A model generated the notes under the pieces. It did not search any database, was not told where the DNA came from, and saw only the letters and a program-made list of their open reading frames with translations. A stretch of 64,000 nt of DNA from Pseudomonas hydrolytica (lineage in GTDB: Bacteria; Pseudomonadota; Gammaproteobacteria; Pseudomonadales; Pseudomonadaceae): positions 3,534,001 through 3,598,000 of the forward strand of contig NZ_CP099397.1 of the NCBI RefSeq assembly GCF_021495345.1, written 5' to 3'. Below are positions 47,258-55,817 of this stretch, piece after piece. A program made the translations under genes and the position numbers. Position 1 is the stretch's first letter. The number at the start of each line of letters is the position of its first letter.

Positions 47258-48298
47258 CTAGCTCGCCGGGCTCCTGCCCAGGTGCCGCAGCACCTGTTCG
47301 AGGCGCTGCATCGGCGACCCCGTCAGGCGCGTGAAAGGCCATCCGCGCCGCTGCAGCTCCTGTTCGTACCACTGGTTCTGCCGACGGCGGAACGTCTCGT
47401 CGCGCCGCGTACCGTCCTGCACGAAGGGAAAGTCGTCGGCGCACAGGAACAGATGCTGGTAATGCCGCTCGGCCAGGCGCTCCAGCTCGGGCTCGGCACG
47501 GCCGAACAGCTCGCGGCAGTAGAACAGCGTGGTCAGCGGCGTGGTGTCGCATACCAGATAACGCCGGCACTGCCCGGCCAGGCTCTGCTCCCGGTTGACC
47601 TGGGTGCGGCCGATGCGCAGCAGATCCTCATAGGCCAGCACACCGCCCTGCTCTTCCCACAGTTCTCGGCCATATTCGGCGGCATGCCGCGTCCCCAGCG
47701 TCTCGGCCAACGCCAGGGCGAGGCTGCTCTTGCCAGTGGACTCACCACCAAGCAGAGCGATGCGCTCGACGAAATCGCCGTAGACCTGCGGTGCCAGATA
47801 CTGGCGCAGGCCGTGGATGTCGGCGCGCAGTCGCGTACCGGACACCGGCACCTGAATGCGCGCGCGGTCGATCTCGACATGCTGCACCGGCCGCCCGAAA
47901 CAGCGCGCCAAATGCGCAGCGAAACCATCGCCATAGGCCTCGCTGGTAAAGACTGCATCCACCGGCTGGCCCAACTCGGCCAGGCAGAACGCGGCGACGA
48001 ACTGGCGCTGTACGGCGTCGGGCTCCTGCTCATCAGGTAGGTCCGGTAACTGCAGGCCCTGAGCGCGCCGCTGCTCGACCCATTCAGGCGTGACCACCCA
48101 ACTGGCCAGTTCGGGAAAACGCAGCCGCAACCAGGCTGCACGTCGCTCGGGTTCGCAGCCCGGCAGCTCCGGCCGCGCCCAGCTGAGCAGAAACAGCTGC
48201 TCGCACTGCGCCTGCGCCTGGCGGATCAGCCATTCGTGCCCCAGATGCAGCGGCGCGAACTTGCCCACCACCAGCCCACGGGCGAATCGCTTGCTCAT
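47258..48298 (-). CDS. nadR: NadR-type nicotinamide-nucleotide adenylyltransferase/ribosylnicotinamide kinase
   Basis: Bifunctional enzyme of 346 residues. The N-terminal nucleotidyltransferase domain has GLVVGKFAPLHLGHEWLIRQ (HxGH motif) and VSGTRLRADIHG; the C-terminal kinase has the P-loop IALLGGESTGKSSLALALAE and later YLVCDTTPLTTLFYCRELFG. It turns nicotinamide riboside into NMN and then NAD. It lacks the N-terminal helix-turn-helix repressor part of enteric NadR. It lies 1 base after pnuC, the riboside importer, so the pair form an NAD salvage operon. Confidence 0.93.
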   Translation of the reverse strand: MSKRFARGLVVGKFAPLHLGHEWLIRQAQAQCEQLFLLSWARPELPGCEPERRAAWLRLRFPELASWVVTPEWVEQRRAQGLQLPDLPDEQEPDAVQRQFVAAFCLAELGQPVDAVFTSEAYGDGFAAHLARCFGRPVQHVEIDRARIQVPVSGTRLRADIHGLRQYLAPQVYGDFVERIALLGGESTGKSSLALALAETLGTRHAAEYGRELWEEQGGVLAYEDLLRIGRTQVNREQSLAGQCRRYLVCDTTPLTTLFYCRELFGRAEPELERLAERHYQHLFLCADDFPFVQDGTRRDETFRRRQNQWYEQELQRRGWPFTRLTGSPMQRLEQVLRHLGRSPAS

Positions 48299-48299
48299 C

Positions 48300-48866
48300 T
48301 CAGGCCGCCTGCGCGTTCAGTTCACGGCGCCAGCGATACAGGCCGTACCAGGCATTGCACCAGAACAGCAGGTAGATGAAGGCGGTCAGGTACAGCTCAC
48401 GCGAGGCGAACAATGGCACTGCCAGGGTGTTGACCAGTAGCCAGCCGTACCAGGTCTCCAGCTTGCGGCGCATCAGCAGCAATTGCGCCAGCACGCTGAA
48501 GGTCAGCACCAGGGAATCGATAAAGGGCGCGTAGGCGTCGGTGAAATGAAGCAGCAAGGCCCCGTAGGCCAGCGCCACCAGCACCGCCAAACCAAGCGCC
48601 AGGGCCAGCCCCCGCCAGGCCGTACGGCTGATCGGCATGGGGTCACCGTCGCGTCCACGCAACCAGCTCCACCAGCCCAGCAGACTGGTGGCGATGAAAA
48701 AGCCCTGCAAGGTCACGTCCGCATACAGCTGCACGCTGAAAAACAGCCAGCCGAACAGCGCACAACCGACCAGCCCGACCGCCCAGGTATGCACGGAGTT
48801 GCGCGCCGCCAGCAGCACCGAAACCAGGTAGAAGAGGTTGGCGAAAATCTCCAGCGACGACGGCAT
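48300..48866 (-). CDS. pnuC: Nicotinamide riboside transporter PnuC
   Basis: Membrane protein of 188 residues with about seven hydrophobic helices: MPSSLEIFANLFYLVSVLLA, WAVGLVGCALFGWLFFSVQL with DVTLQGFFIATSLLGWWSWL, LGLAVLVALAYGALLLHF, DSLVLTFSVLAQLLLMRRKL and LYLTAFIYLLFWCNAWYGLY. The WxW segment GWWSWLRG is a PnuC mark. It imports nicotinamide riboside by facilitated diffusion, trapped by NadR encoded next. Start at 48866 opens the hydrophobic core; the frame extends further without similarity. No clear riboswitch was seen upstream. Confidence 0.93.
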   Translation of the reverse strand: MPSSLEIFANLFYLVSVLLAARNSVHTWAVGLVGCALFGWLFFSVQLYADVTLQGFFIATSLLGWWSWLRGRDGDPMPISRTAWRGLALALGLAVLVALAYGALLLHFTDAYAPFIDSLVLTFSVLAQLLLMRRKLETWYGWLLVNTLAVPLFASRELYLTAFIYLLFWCNAWYGLYRWRRELNAQAA

Positions 48867-49008
48867 GCACGCATCCTTATGAACATGGAATCCGCCGCGC
48901 AGCCTATCACGTGATGTGCGCCACAGCCGTGCACGCATCACCTGACAAGGGCGCGCGATCCATGCTCTGATAGGTGCCCCATTGCACTCCAAAGGACTGG
49001 ACCGCACC

Positions 49009-49761
49009 ATGCCCCTGCTCGCCCTGCTGGTCATCGCCTGCCAAGTCACCTGTGGCCTCCACGTGGTGCGCAGTGGTCAGGAACGCTACTGGCTATACCT
49101 GATCATCGCACTGCCTGGTCTCGGTTGCCTGATCTACTTCCTCGGCATCATGCTGCCCGACCTGCTTGGCAGCCGGCGCGGCCGAAAGGCATTGAACCGA
49201 CTGCACGACAGCATCGACCCCGAGCGTCATCTGCGCGCCCTGCGCGACGAACTGGAAATCCGCGACACACGCGATACCCGCGTCAACCTGGCCGATGAGC
49301 TGCTGCGCATGGGCCAGGCCGAAGAGGCCGCCAAGCACTATCAAATCGCCCTGCGCGGAATTCACAGCGACGCACCCGACATCCTCCTCGGCCTGGCCCG
49401 AGCACGCTTCGCCCTGGGCGATTTTGCCGGCTGTCAGGCGAGCCTCGATCAACTGATCGCCCACAACCCCGACTTCCGCTCCAGCGACGGCCACCTGCTG
49501 TATGCCCGCGCGCTAGAAGGCCAGGGCAACGAGCTCAAGGCCGAAGAGGAATACCGCGCCCTCGGCAGCTACTGCGCCAGCCCCGAGGCCAATTACCGCT
49601 ATGCCCTGCTGCTGCGCCGGATGGGACGCCAGCGCGAGGCCGTGGATCTGCTGCAGCAGATCCACACCCACGCCCGCCGCTCCGCCCGGCACTATCGAGT
49701 TCTACACAAGGAGTGGCTGGACCTCAGCCAGAAAGCGCTGCTCGAGCTGCAGCGCGGCTGA
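49009..49761 (+). CDS. Membrane-anchored TPR protein
   Basis: Protein of 250 residues with two N-terminal transmembrane helices (MPLLALLVIACQVTCGLHVV, WLYLIIALPGLGCLIYFLGI) and a cytoplasmic TPR region: NLADELLRMGQAEEAAKHYQ, ILLGLARARFALGDFAGCQA, GHLLYARALEGQGNELKAEE and YRYALLLRRMGRQREAVDLL. Such proteins scaffold complexes; the partner here is unknown. A TTG at 48982 is an alternative start. It is transcribed away from pnuC. Confidence 0.87.
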   Translation: MPLLALLVIACQVTCGLHVVRSGQERYWLYLIIALPGLGCLIYFLGIMLPDLLGSRRGRKALNRLHDSIDPERHLRALRDELEIRDTRDTRVNLADELLRMGQAEEAAKHYQIALRGIHSDAPDILLGLARARFALGDFAGCQASLDQLIAHNPDFRSSDGHLLYARALEGQGNELKAEEEYRALGSYCASPEANYRYALLLRRMGRQREAVDLLQQIHTHARRSARHYRVLHKEWLDLSQKALLELQRG

Positions 49762-49911
49762 ACCGCCACGCCATTTTTTGCGTGCATGTATCACAAAAAG
49801 CAAAGCCGGCCCGCCACTGCGCAAGACTTTGCGCATGGGTCCTTGGTTAGCATCGGCCGTTGACGATCGACCCTGCCGGCATATCGCTGGCTGCAGCATG
49901 GATGCACGACG

Positions 49912-51270
49912 ATGAGCGGCTACGTCCCCAACAATCGCAACGAACGCCCCGCACCGACGCCGGCGCCCTACAACGGCGACTTCCACAGACAAGCACCGCG
50001 CCCGCTGGAAGGCACCGCCGCCCAGAGCAGCAGTTGCCTGGTCGGGCTGCGCTTCGTCTGGGACAACGGCGAATGCCTTGGCGCCAACCTGCCCTACAGC
50101 CTCACCCCGGCCGGCGGCAGCCCCGTGCGCGGCAGCCTGGACGCCCGAAGCAGCCTGATTCAGACCATTCAGGGCAGAGAATACGAGGCGCAACTACTCG
50201 CCGATACCGATGTGAACAGCGACATCGCCAGCGCGCGCCGAACTGCAGGCAGCGCTGGATGAAATCCTTGCCGCGGAACGCGCAGAAGCAGCTCGGTTGC
50301 AGGCCATTCAGGATCAGCGCAGCGCCCTCTCCAATTACCTGCATCGACAACTGGCCGTAGGCAATGGCTTCTTACTCGGCGCCTGGGGTCTGCTCAGGAC
50401 CGCCAAGGAATTCTCCGATCTGGTCAATCCCTTCACCACCTTCTCCAATGCCCTGCGCAGCGCCTGGCAGGCGCGCGCCAGCGAGGGAGAAACCTGGCTG
50501 GCCGCGTACAATCGCCAGTTCAGCGCCGAGCAACATCGGGAGCTGGTGGAGGCACTGGGCTTCGACCCGAGCAGCATCACCCGTGAGCAACTGGCCGAAA
50601 CCTACGAACTGGCCTGTTTCACTACGAAGACGGCCCCAGCAAGGCCATGCTCGGCCGCTTCGCCGTCGACTATGCCAAGGCACAGAACGTCGAGGAGGTC
50701 GCCGAGTTCAGCGGCGGCGCACTGTTCGAAATCGTGCTTGCCGCCCTGCTGATCGTCTTTACCGGCGGCATCGGCCTGGCCGCGCGTGGTGCGGCATCGG
50801 TAAGCTATCTGGACAAGCTTGCACGTCTGGGCAATGCCTTCAGACGCCTGGGCGCGGCGCTGAAACGGGCAAGGATCAGACGAGGTGGCAGGGCGAGAGG
50901 TAGCGGGACTGGGGCACGAACGGTTGAGGTGGAAAGGCCGAGGGACGTGCTACCGGGCACGCTTGCCCCTATGGATGGCTCCGACATTAGAGGCTCCCCG
51001 AGGAAGGGCAGGAACAAGCCTCCCGAGCCACTACCCGAAGCTGAAGGAAGGCCGCATTCGATCATTGAGAGACCGGGCAGGGACGGCCAATACACGACTC
51101 ATAACGGTGATGGAACCTGGAAGCAATACCGTGGATCTGGACAGGACCACGGTGGAATACCCCGCCCCAACGTAAAGGAGGCCGGGAAAAACACGACGCC
51201 GGACGGGCGCGAAATAATCGACAAGGGCAGAGTGCGCCCTGCTCGCCCAGATGAAATCCCACGAGGTTAG
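49912..51270 (+). pseudogene. Polymorphic toxin gene with two frameshifts (T6SS-type N-terminus, type-24-like C-terminus)
   Basis: Three overlapping frames make one gene. N-terminal frame 49912-50236 (MSGYVPNNRNERPAPTPAPY, SCLVGLRFVWDNGECLGANL). Middle frame from about 50237 to 50620 (AELQAALDEILAAERAEAAR, HRELVEALGFDPSSITREQL). C-terminal frame about 50623-51270 (YEDGPSKAMLGRFAVDYAKA, a hydrophobic IVLAALLIVFTGGIGLAARG and toxin end HSIIERPGRDGQYTTHNGDG, IPRPNVKEAGKN, RVRPARPDEIPRG). The first break looks like loss of GC in a GC run at 50231-50240, the second like loss of one base at 50618-50624; the sum is -3, so both ends share a frame. As read it is broken. The end resembles polymorphic toxin type 24. 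An immunity-like gene starts 2 bases on. Confidence 0.75.
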
Positions 51271-51272
51271 CC

Positions 51273-51725
51273 ATGCATGACCACAAGCCTTTCAGCCTTG
51301 CAGACTTTCAACGGGCCAATGGCAATAAGAAGCTCTCCGAAATGGATTACGTGCAAGCTGTTTACGCAACGACCCCCTTGCACTTCGACTTTCTGATCAG
51401 CTACGCGCGGCTATTCTCGCCCGAGATAAAGGTGGTCGACGGCAGGGCGTTCATCCTTGAGCTCTTCGACAGTGAACGCCATCAGGAACTCATGGCAGCC
51501 ACTCAGGATGCTGATCATGCCCAGTACTGGATGAACCTTTTGGAAATAACGGGCCTGTTCGATGAGTTGACGACCGAGCAAGCGACAGAACTGGCCAAGA
51601 TTATTGCAGCATGCTGGAACAGAACCCTGCTTGCCGGACATGAAAGCTCATGCGGAGAGGCCCGATATATTGCCGATCCGGATAGCGGCGAAGTATTCAT
51701 CACTATCACGAAGCAATCCCTCTAG
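51273..51725 (+). CDS. Putative immunity protein for the adjacent toxin
   Basis: Acidic cytoplasmic protein of 150 residues without a signal (MHDHKPFSLADFQRANGNKK, LSEMDYVQAVYATTPLHFDF, YWMNLLEITGLFDELTTEQA). No family is recognised. It starts 2 bases after the toxin stop, the standard place for a cognate immunity gene, and its GC is lower than the backbone. The role is inferred from position, size and composition. Confidence 0.75.
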   Translation: MHDHKPFSLADFQRANGNKKLSEMDYVQAVYATTPLHFDFLISYARLFSPEIKVVDGRAFILELFDSERHQELMAATQDADHAQYWMNLLEITGLFDELTTEQATELAKIIAACWNRTLLAGHESSCGEARYIADPDSGEVFITITKQSL

Positions 51726-51729
51726 AACG

Positions 51730-51845
51730 CAAATTGGATGATGAGCTCGCTCGGGCTCTCGCTTCAGTGCGCCCACCTATATCCAACCGTTGCGCGCCGC
51801 CAAAATTGCTGACCGCATGCTGGCAGCCGAAATGGTTGAAAAACC
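51730..51845 (-). pseudogene. Decayed copy of the monooxygenase gene 3' end
   Basis: Bases 51785-51838 align with 52990-53050, the C-terminal coding end of the monooxygenase on the minus strand. They share TGCTGACCGCATGCTGGC exactly and about three quarters of the rest. In that frame it reads much like the HAVSTLVGARSGW region of the complete protein. It is a fragment without its own start and probably marks a recombination junction. The small plus-strand frame 51734-51931 is incidental. Confidence 0.65.
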
Positions 51846-51917
51846 TCAAAGAGGGCGGAATTCAGATAAACAATAGCAAGCCGCTAAAGCTTAAATTCTC
51901 AAAACTGGAAATGCTTA

Positions 51918-52391
51918 ATGAGCACAGCTGAACACCCTGAGCTTAAAGTTCAAGACTGGCTACGCGTGTTCTGCTACGACAGTTATTGCGCGGATGCCAT
52001 GACCAGCGGGCTGACAAGCAGCAAGGGCACTACTTTGCGTTGGCAGCTAGCCGTAGACACCCTCTATCGCCTCCTCGCCAGCGACCTCCTCTATATCCCT
52101 GCGTTGAAAGCTGACGACTCATCAACGCAAAAATCCGCTGCACTCGATTACATAAAATCACTTGCCCGCCATGACCCTTTCAGCTCGGACATCGAGGAAA
52201 CCTCACATTGGTACCTCTGGGATATCAGTGCCACTGACAGATGCCATAGCCTTATCGAGAAGTATGGAGTTCGTGATCTCCCTCAAGGGGAGCTAAGTCA
52301 GGGGCTTGCCGCAGCGCTCCACGGCCTGTTTGCTGAAAACCAGGTTGCCTGGAGTGACCAGCCGCTGATCGCCATAAACACGGGTCAATGA
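51918..52391 (+). CDS. Putative orphan immunity protein
   Basis: Protein of 157 residues (MSTAEHPELKVQDWLRVFCY, TTLRWQLAVDTLYRLLASDL, LIEKYGVRDLPQGELSQGLA). No signal or membrane segment and no family recognised. It has low GC for the region and stands in a row of similar-sized genes after a polymorphic toxin, which suggests an extra immunity gene against related toxins. That is inference. Confidence 0.7.
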   Translation: MSTAEHPELKVQDWLRVFCYDSYCADAMTSGLTSSKGTTLRWQLAVDTLYRLLASDLLYIPALKADDSSTQKSAALDYIKSLARHDPFSSDIEETSHWYLWDISATDRCHSLIEKYGVRDLPQGELSQGLAAALHGLFAENQVAWSDQPLIAINTGQ

Positions 52392-52444
52392 TATCTGCGC
52401 ACGCTCTTCACAGCTGATAGAGCAACACCGGTGCAAATCTAGTA

Positions 52445-52924
52445 ATGAACGATTATTTTCCCGAGCTTGCTAAGCGCAACCTGGTTGACTGGCCGACCCT
52501 GGCGATCGGTTTGAATAACGGCTGGATAAACAAGGACGCCGTCTCCGAGCATGCCTTCAGGCTACTGTCTGCCGGTCAGCAGGACAGTGATATTTCCGTT
52601 CTGGCCGGCAGCGATGCCCTGAGCGATGATGAAGTAGTCGCCGTGCTGGCAACCCTGTGCAAGAAAGAGGGTATCGATCTTCAGGAAAAACGGTCGCATG
52701 TTCTGGAGAAATGGCGGCTAGCCATGCTCTCGGATCTGCAACATGCCTCGCTTGCCGATGAGGACAAGATCGAACGGTTGCAGGAGCTCTATGCAGAGTT
52801 CGGCTACCCGGACGATATGGCCTCATGCAGCATCTACGGGCAAAACGATGTCGATCCGATCGATGCGCTACCTCAAGTCGTCGCTGCTCTGGAACAGCGC
52901 TTTGCCAGCGACAGCGGCAGGTAG
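52445..52924 (+). CDS. DUF2247-like immunity-type protein
   Basis: Protein of 159 residues: LVDWPTLAIGLNNGWINKDA, LSDDEVVAVLATLCKKEGID, WRLAMLSDLQHASLADEDKI and LYAEFGYPDDMASCSIYGQN. The pattern of a start W-x-T-I-x-x-G-L and the late YAEFGYPDDM fits DUF2247, a family often found beside polymorphic toxins. It ends one base before the converging monooxygenase stop. Probably an orphan immunity gene. Confidence 0.75.
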   Translation: MNDYFPELAKRNLVDWPTLAIGLNNGWINKDAVSEHAFRLLSAGQQDSDISVLAGSDALSDDEVVAVLATLCKKEGIDLQEKRSHVLEKWRLAMLSDLQHASLADEDKIERLQELYAEFGYPDDMASCSIYGQNDVDPIDALPQVVAALEQRFASDSGR

Positions 52925-52925
52925 G

Positions 52926-54194
52926 CTACTCCCACGCCTCCCGCTCCCCCTTCCAGGCATGCAGCTCGCGCTGCTGCGCACCCGGCCACAACCAGCCGCT
53001 GCGCGCGCCAACCAGGGTGCTGACCGCATGCTGGCGGCCGAAGCGGTTGTGGCGGGCAAGTGTCAGGGCGATATCGCGTAGCACCGCCAGGGTGTTGCTG
53101 TGGGATTGGAACAGCGGCGTCAACAAACGGCTGGCCTGGCGGTAGTACCGCAGGTGATCGCGGCGGGCATCGCCGTAGCGGGTGAAGGTGGCGTTCCAGT
53201 CCAGTGTCTGCTGCGTGGCGTCAGCGGCCTCGCCCAGGGCATCGGCCAGCGCGGCGGCATCCACCAGGGCCATGTTGGCACCCTGCCCCAGTTGCGGGCT
53301 CATGGCGTGGGCGCAATCGCCGATGGCCAACACACGGCCAGCGTGCCAGCGCTGCATGCGCACATCGGCATAGGCCGCCAGGGTCAGCTGTTGCGGGTCA
53401 TCGATGCGCTGCAGATAGGCCTCCGCCGCCTCGCCAGCCAGACGGCGCACGCGGGTTTTCCAGGCATCCAGGCCGGCCTGGCGCCAGGCCTCGTGCTCGC
53501 TCAAGGGCAGGCTCCAGAACAGACTGGTCAGAGGCAGGTCGCGAGCCTGGTGGGTACTGCCGGTGGGCATCAGCCCGAACATTTCCCGGCAGCCGCGGTA
53601 CCACTGGCGCAATTCGCCGGTCTCGGTGGATGCCGCGGTCGGCAGCATGCTCCAGAGCGCGCCCCAGGGATAGGGCCGCGACCACTGGCGTACCGGCATC
53701 TGCGCGCGCAATGCCGAACGCGTGCCATCGGCCAGGATCAATGCGGCGAAATCCCCCAGGGGTTGGTCCTGACTCAGCAGGCGGATATGACTGCTGGCCT
53801 GCTCGAAGCGGCTGACGTTGACGCCGGTTTCCACCTGCACACCGGCACGCTGCGCGGCATTGAGCAGCGCCGTCATCAGCACGCCGCGGTGAATGCCCAG
53901 GCCGAAACTGCCCGGCTGCCAGTCGTGATAACGGGTATCGAGGATCACCCGTCCCTGGCAGCTGGTGCCATACAGGCGGCTGACCGGCGCGCCCAGGGCA
54001 GTGCATTCGGCGAGCAGCCCCAGCCGTTGCAGCACGGCCAGACCGGAGGGTTGCAGGAGAATGCCGGCGCCCACCGGCTGCAGCCGTTCGACGCGCTCCA
54101 GCAGGCGCACCGCATGGCCCTGGCGGGCGAGGAAAATCGCAGCGGCCAGGCCGGCGGTTCCGGCTCCCACTATGGCTATCGGCAATCCGTTCAA
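52926..54194 (-). CDS. FAD-dependent aromatic-ring-type monooxygenase
   Basis: Flavoprotein of 422 residues of the UbiH/salicylate hydroxylase class: N-terminal GxGxxG motif LPIAIVGAGTAGLAAAIFLA, the RLLERVERLQPVGAGILLQP segment, DG motif FAALILADGTRSALRAQMPV and the second FAD motif VLAIGDCAHAMSPQLGQGAN with ALVDAAALADAL. TTG at 54194 is chosen as start for its GGGAGAG site; the frame runs further to 54266. Substrate unknown. A decayed copy of its 3' end lies at 51730-51845. Confidence 0.88.
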   Translation of the reverse strand: MNGLPIAIVGAGTAGLAAAIFLARQGHAVRLLERVERLQPVGAGILLQPSGLAVLQRLGLLAECTALGAPVSRLYGTSCQGRVILDTRYHDWQPGSFGLGIHRGVLMTALLNAAQRAGVQVETGVNVSRFEQASSHIRLLSQDQPLGDFAALILADGTRSALRAQMPVRQWSRPYPWGALWSMLPTAASTETGELRQWYRGCREMFGLMPTGSTHQARDLPLTSLFWSLPLSEHEAWRQAGLDAWKTRVRRLAGEAAEAYLQRIDDPQQLTLAAYADVRMQRWHAGRVLAIGDCAHAMSPQLGQGANMALVDAAALADALGEAADATQQTLDWNATFTRYGDARRDHLRYYRQASRLLTPLFQSHSNTLAVLRDIALTLARHNRFGRQHAVSTLVGARSGWLWPGAQQRELHAWKGEREAWE

Positions 54195-54274
54195 AACTGC
54201 TCTCCCTGACTCGAGGCGGCAGATACTACCCGCATCGCCTGCGAGACTGCTTGATGCGCCGCGCAAGTCAGCCG

Positions 54275-54700
54275 TCAGCGCCCATCCGGCAGGATGTCGA
54301 AGCCCCCACGATTCTGGCTGACGATACGCAGGTGATGGGTTTCCCCGGCCTTCACCGGCACCGCCACTTCGCGCAGCAGGCGGCCCATGCCGCAGAGGGT
54401 GTCGTCCATGCGGTCCGGGGTGATGCCCACCACGCGGGTGCCAGGCGGTACCTGGAAGGTTGCGACCTCACCGACGCCGATACGCGCGGCGACCTTGCGA
54501 TCCACTTCGATGGCCACGTAGCAGCCGCCGCCCATCATGCCGAAGTCGCGATTGACCACGATCTGCGCGCCGTTGGCCTGGGTTTGCTGAAACGCCAGCA
54601 GGCGCTCTTGCGGGACGGGACGAATGTTCTCCGGATCACCTCGAAAGGAGGAGCAACCGGCCAACAGCAACAACGGCAACGCGATGAGGATCGAACGCAT
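54275..54700 (-). CDS. Putative lipoprotein, 141 residues
   Basis: Signal peptide with lipobox: MRSILIALPLLLLAGCSSFR, lipid attachment at Cys16. The mature part has a DUF-like beta-sandwich (VVNRDFGMMGGGCYVAIEVD, IGVGEVATFQVPPGTRVVGI, VKAGETHHLRIVSQNRGGFD) resembling small envelope lipoproteins of pseudomonads. The ATG at 54700 has GGAGG five bases before. Function unknown. It is 80 bases upstream of the monooxygenase on the same strand, so possible co-transcription. Confidence 0.85.
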   Translation of the reverse strand: MRSILIALPLLLLAGCSSFRGDPENIRPVPQERLLAFQQTQANGAQIVVNRDFGMMGGGCYVAIEVDRKVAARIGVGEVATFQVPPGTRVVGITPDRMDDTLCGMGRLLREVAVPVKAGETHHLRIVSQNRGGFDILPDGR

Positions 54701-54884
54701 GAAGCCCTCCATGGGCGGGTGAATGCCGCCTGAGTATTGGTGCAGCCAGGCGTTCGGGCAAGGTATCGATGACAGCGATCTTCGGTAACACAAGCATCGA
54801 TTTCTACGGCGAAGCGACGAATGTTTTCATCTCTCTCGACCCCAGCGCCAACCTTCCAGGCGCCCCAGATCGGAGATTATCAAG

Positions 54885-55151
54885 ATGAAATTCGCAGCCC
54901 TCAACGCCACCGTTCTCGCCGTATTCGCCCCCCTGGCCTTCGCCAGCGAAAAGGCGCCTGCCCACTCCAAGGTGGAAGTTCAGGAATACCAGTACGGCAT
55001 GCAGCTGGACATCGACCAGGTCCTGCAGCGCACCGACAACAGCCGCAAGAGCGGCGTGGTGCCCAGCGTCATGGTCTACCGTGACAGCCAGGGCGAAGTG
55101 CACGCCGTACGCTTCATGGAATGGGGCGGGCTGAGCAGCCAGAACGGTTGA
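54885..55151 (+). CDS. DUF2790 small periplasmic protein
   Basis: Protein of 88 residues with signal peptide MKFAALNATVLAVFAPLAFA and mature part HSKVEVQEYQYGMQLDIDQV, VVPSVMVYRDSQGEVHAVRF. This is the DUF2790 pattern, a small pseudomonad-specific family seen in several copies per genome, sometimes beside metal-responsive genes. Its role is not known. Monocistronic, with a terminator shared with the HIT gene. Confidence 0.88.
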   Translation: MKFAALNATVLAVFAPLAFASEKAPAHSKVEVQEYQYGMQLDIDQVLQRTDNSRKSGVVPSVMVYRDSQGEVHAVRFMEWGGLSSQNG

Positions 55152-55164
55152 GCCGCACGCTGAG

Positions 55165-55199
55165 CAATGCCCCGGCCGCATCATGCGACCGGGGCATTG
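55165..55199. terminator. Bidirectional terminator between DUF2790 and HIT genes
   Basis: An 11-base stem CAATGCCCCGG/CCGGGGCATTG lies between the two converging stops. Confidence 0.8.
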
Positions 55200-55204
55200 T
55201 CGTT

Positions 55205-55642
55205 TCAGCCTTGCAGACGCTTGACCAGACGCGCCTGCAGCGCCTCCAGCTCGGCCGGGTCGGCCTTGTTGGCGGCATGAATGCCCAGCTGCTCGCCGGG
55301 AAAGCGCGGGATCACGTGCATGTGGATATGGAAGACCGTCTGCCCCGCAGGCGCGCCGTTGAACTGCGCGACCTGTACACCCGCCGGCTGCAGCTCGTCG
55401 ACCAGGGCGCGCGTGAGCTTCTGCACCACCGCCATGACCTTGGCCAGGCTGGCTTCGTCGATTTCCAGGATGTTGCGCGCCGCGGCGCGCTTGGGGATCA
55501 CCAGGCTGTGGCCGTGGGACTGCGGAAAAAGATCGAGGAAGGCCAAGACATCGTCGTCCTCGTACAGCTTGTAGCAAGGCGCTTCGCCACGAATGATCTG
55601 AGCGAAGATGTTCTGGGGATCGTAGGTACCGTGCAGGCTCAT
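55205..55642 (-). CDS. HIT-family nucleotide hydrolase
   Basis: Protein of 145 residues: IFAQIIRGEAPCYKLYEDDD, LAFLDLFPQSHGHSLVIPKR and the histidine triad TVFHIHMHVIPRF (H-x-H-x-H). HIT hydrolases cleave adenosine phosphoramidates and dinucleoside polyphosphates. Start MSLHGTYDPQNIF gives the usual length. Monocistronic. Confidence 0.94.
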   Translation of the reverse strand: MSLHGTYDPQNIFAQIIRGEAPCYKLYEDDDVLAFLDLFPQSHGHSLVIPKRAAARNILEIDEASLAKVMAVVQKLTRALVDELQPAGVQVAQFNGAPAGQTVFHIHMHVIPRFPGEQLGIHAANKADPAELEALQARLVKRLQG

Positions 55643-55817
55643 GCCGATGGGCTCCGTGCCGGGTGGAGGAAACCTGCACCATACCGACTCGCTGGCGCGC
55701 AGGGAACCGGGCAGGATCGTTCAAGTCGATGACTAATAGCAGCTGGATCGATTTTCCACGCGGCGAACGCTCGTGTTCTGATCGCCCTTTCTCAGGCCCA
55801 TTCGATATGGAACCCAC

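Noticed and set aside
48867..48980. Riboswitch upstream of pnuC
   Set aside because: No conserved core of the NAD or TPP riboswitches could be found in this leader.
52825..53145. 106-codon plus-strand frame opposite the monooxygenase end
   Set aside because: Shadow of the monooxygenase C-terminus; its likeness to the frame at 51734-51931 reflects the duplicated DNA, not a protein family.
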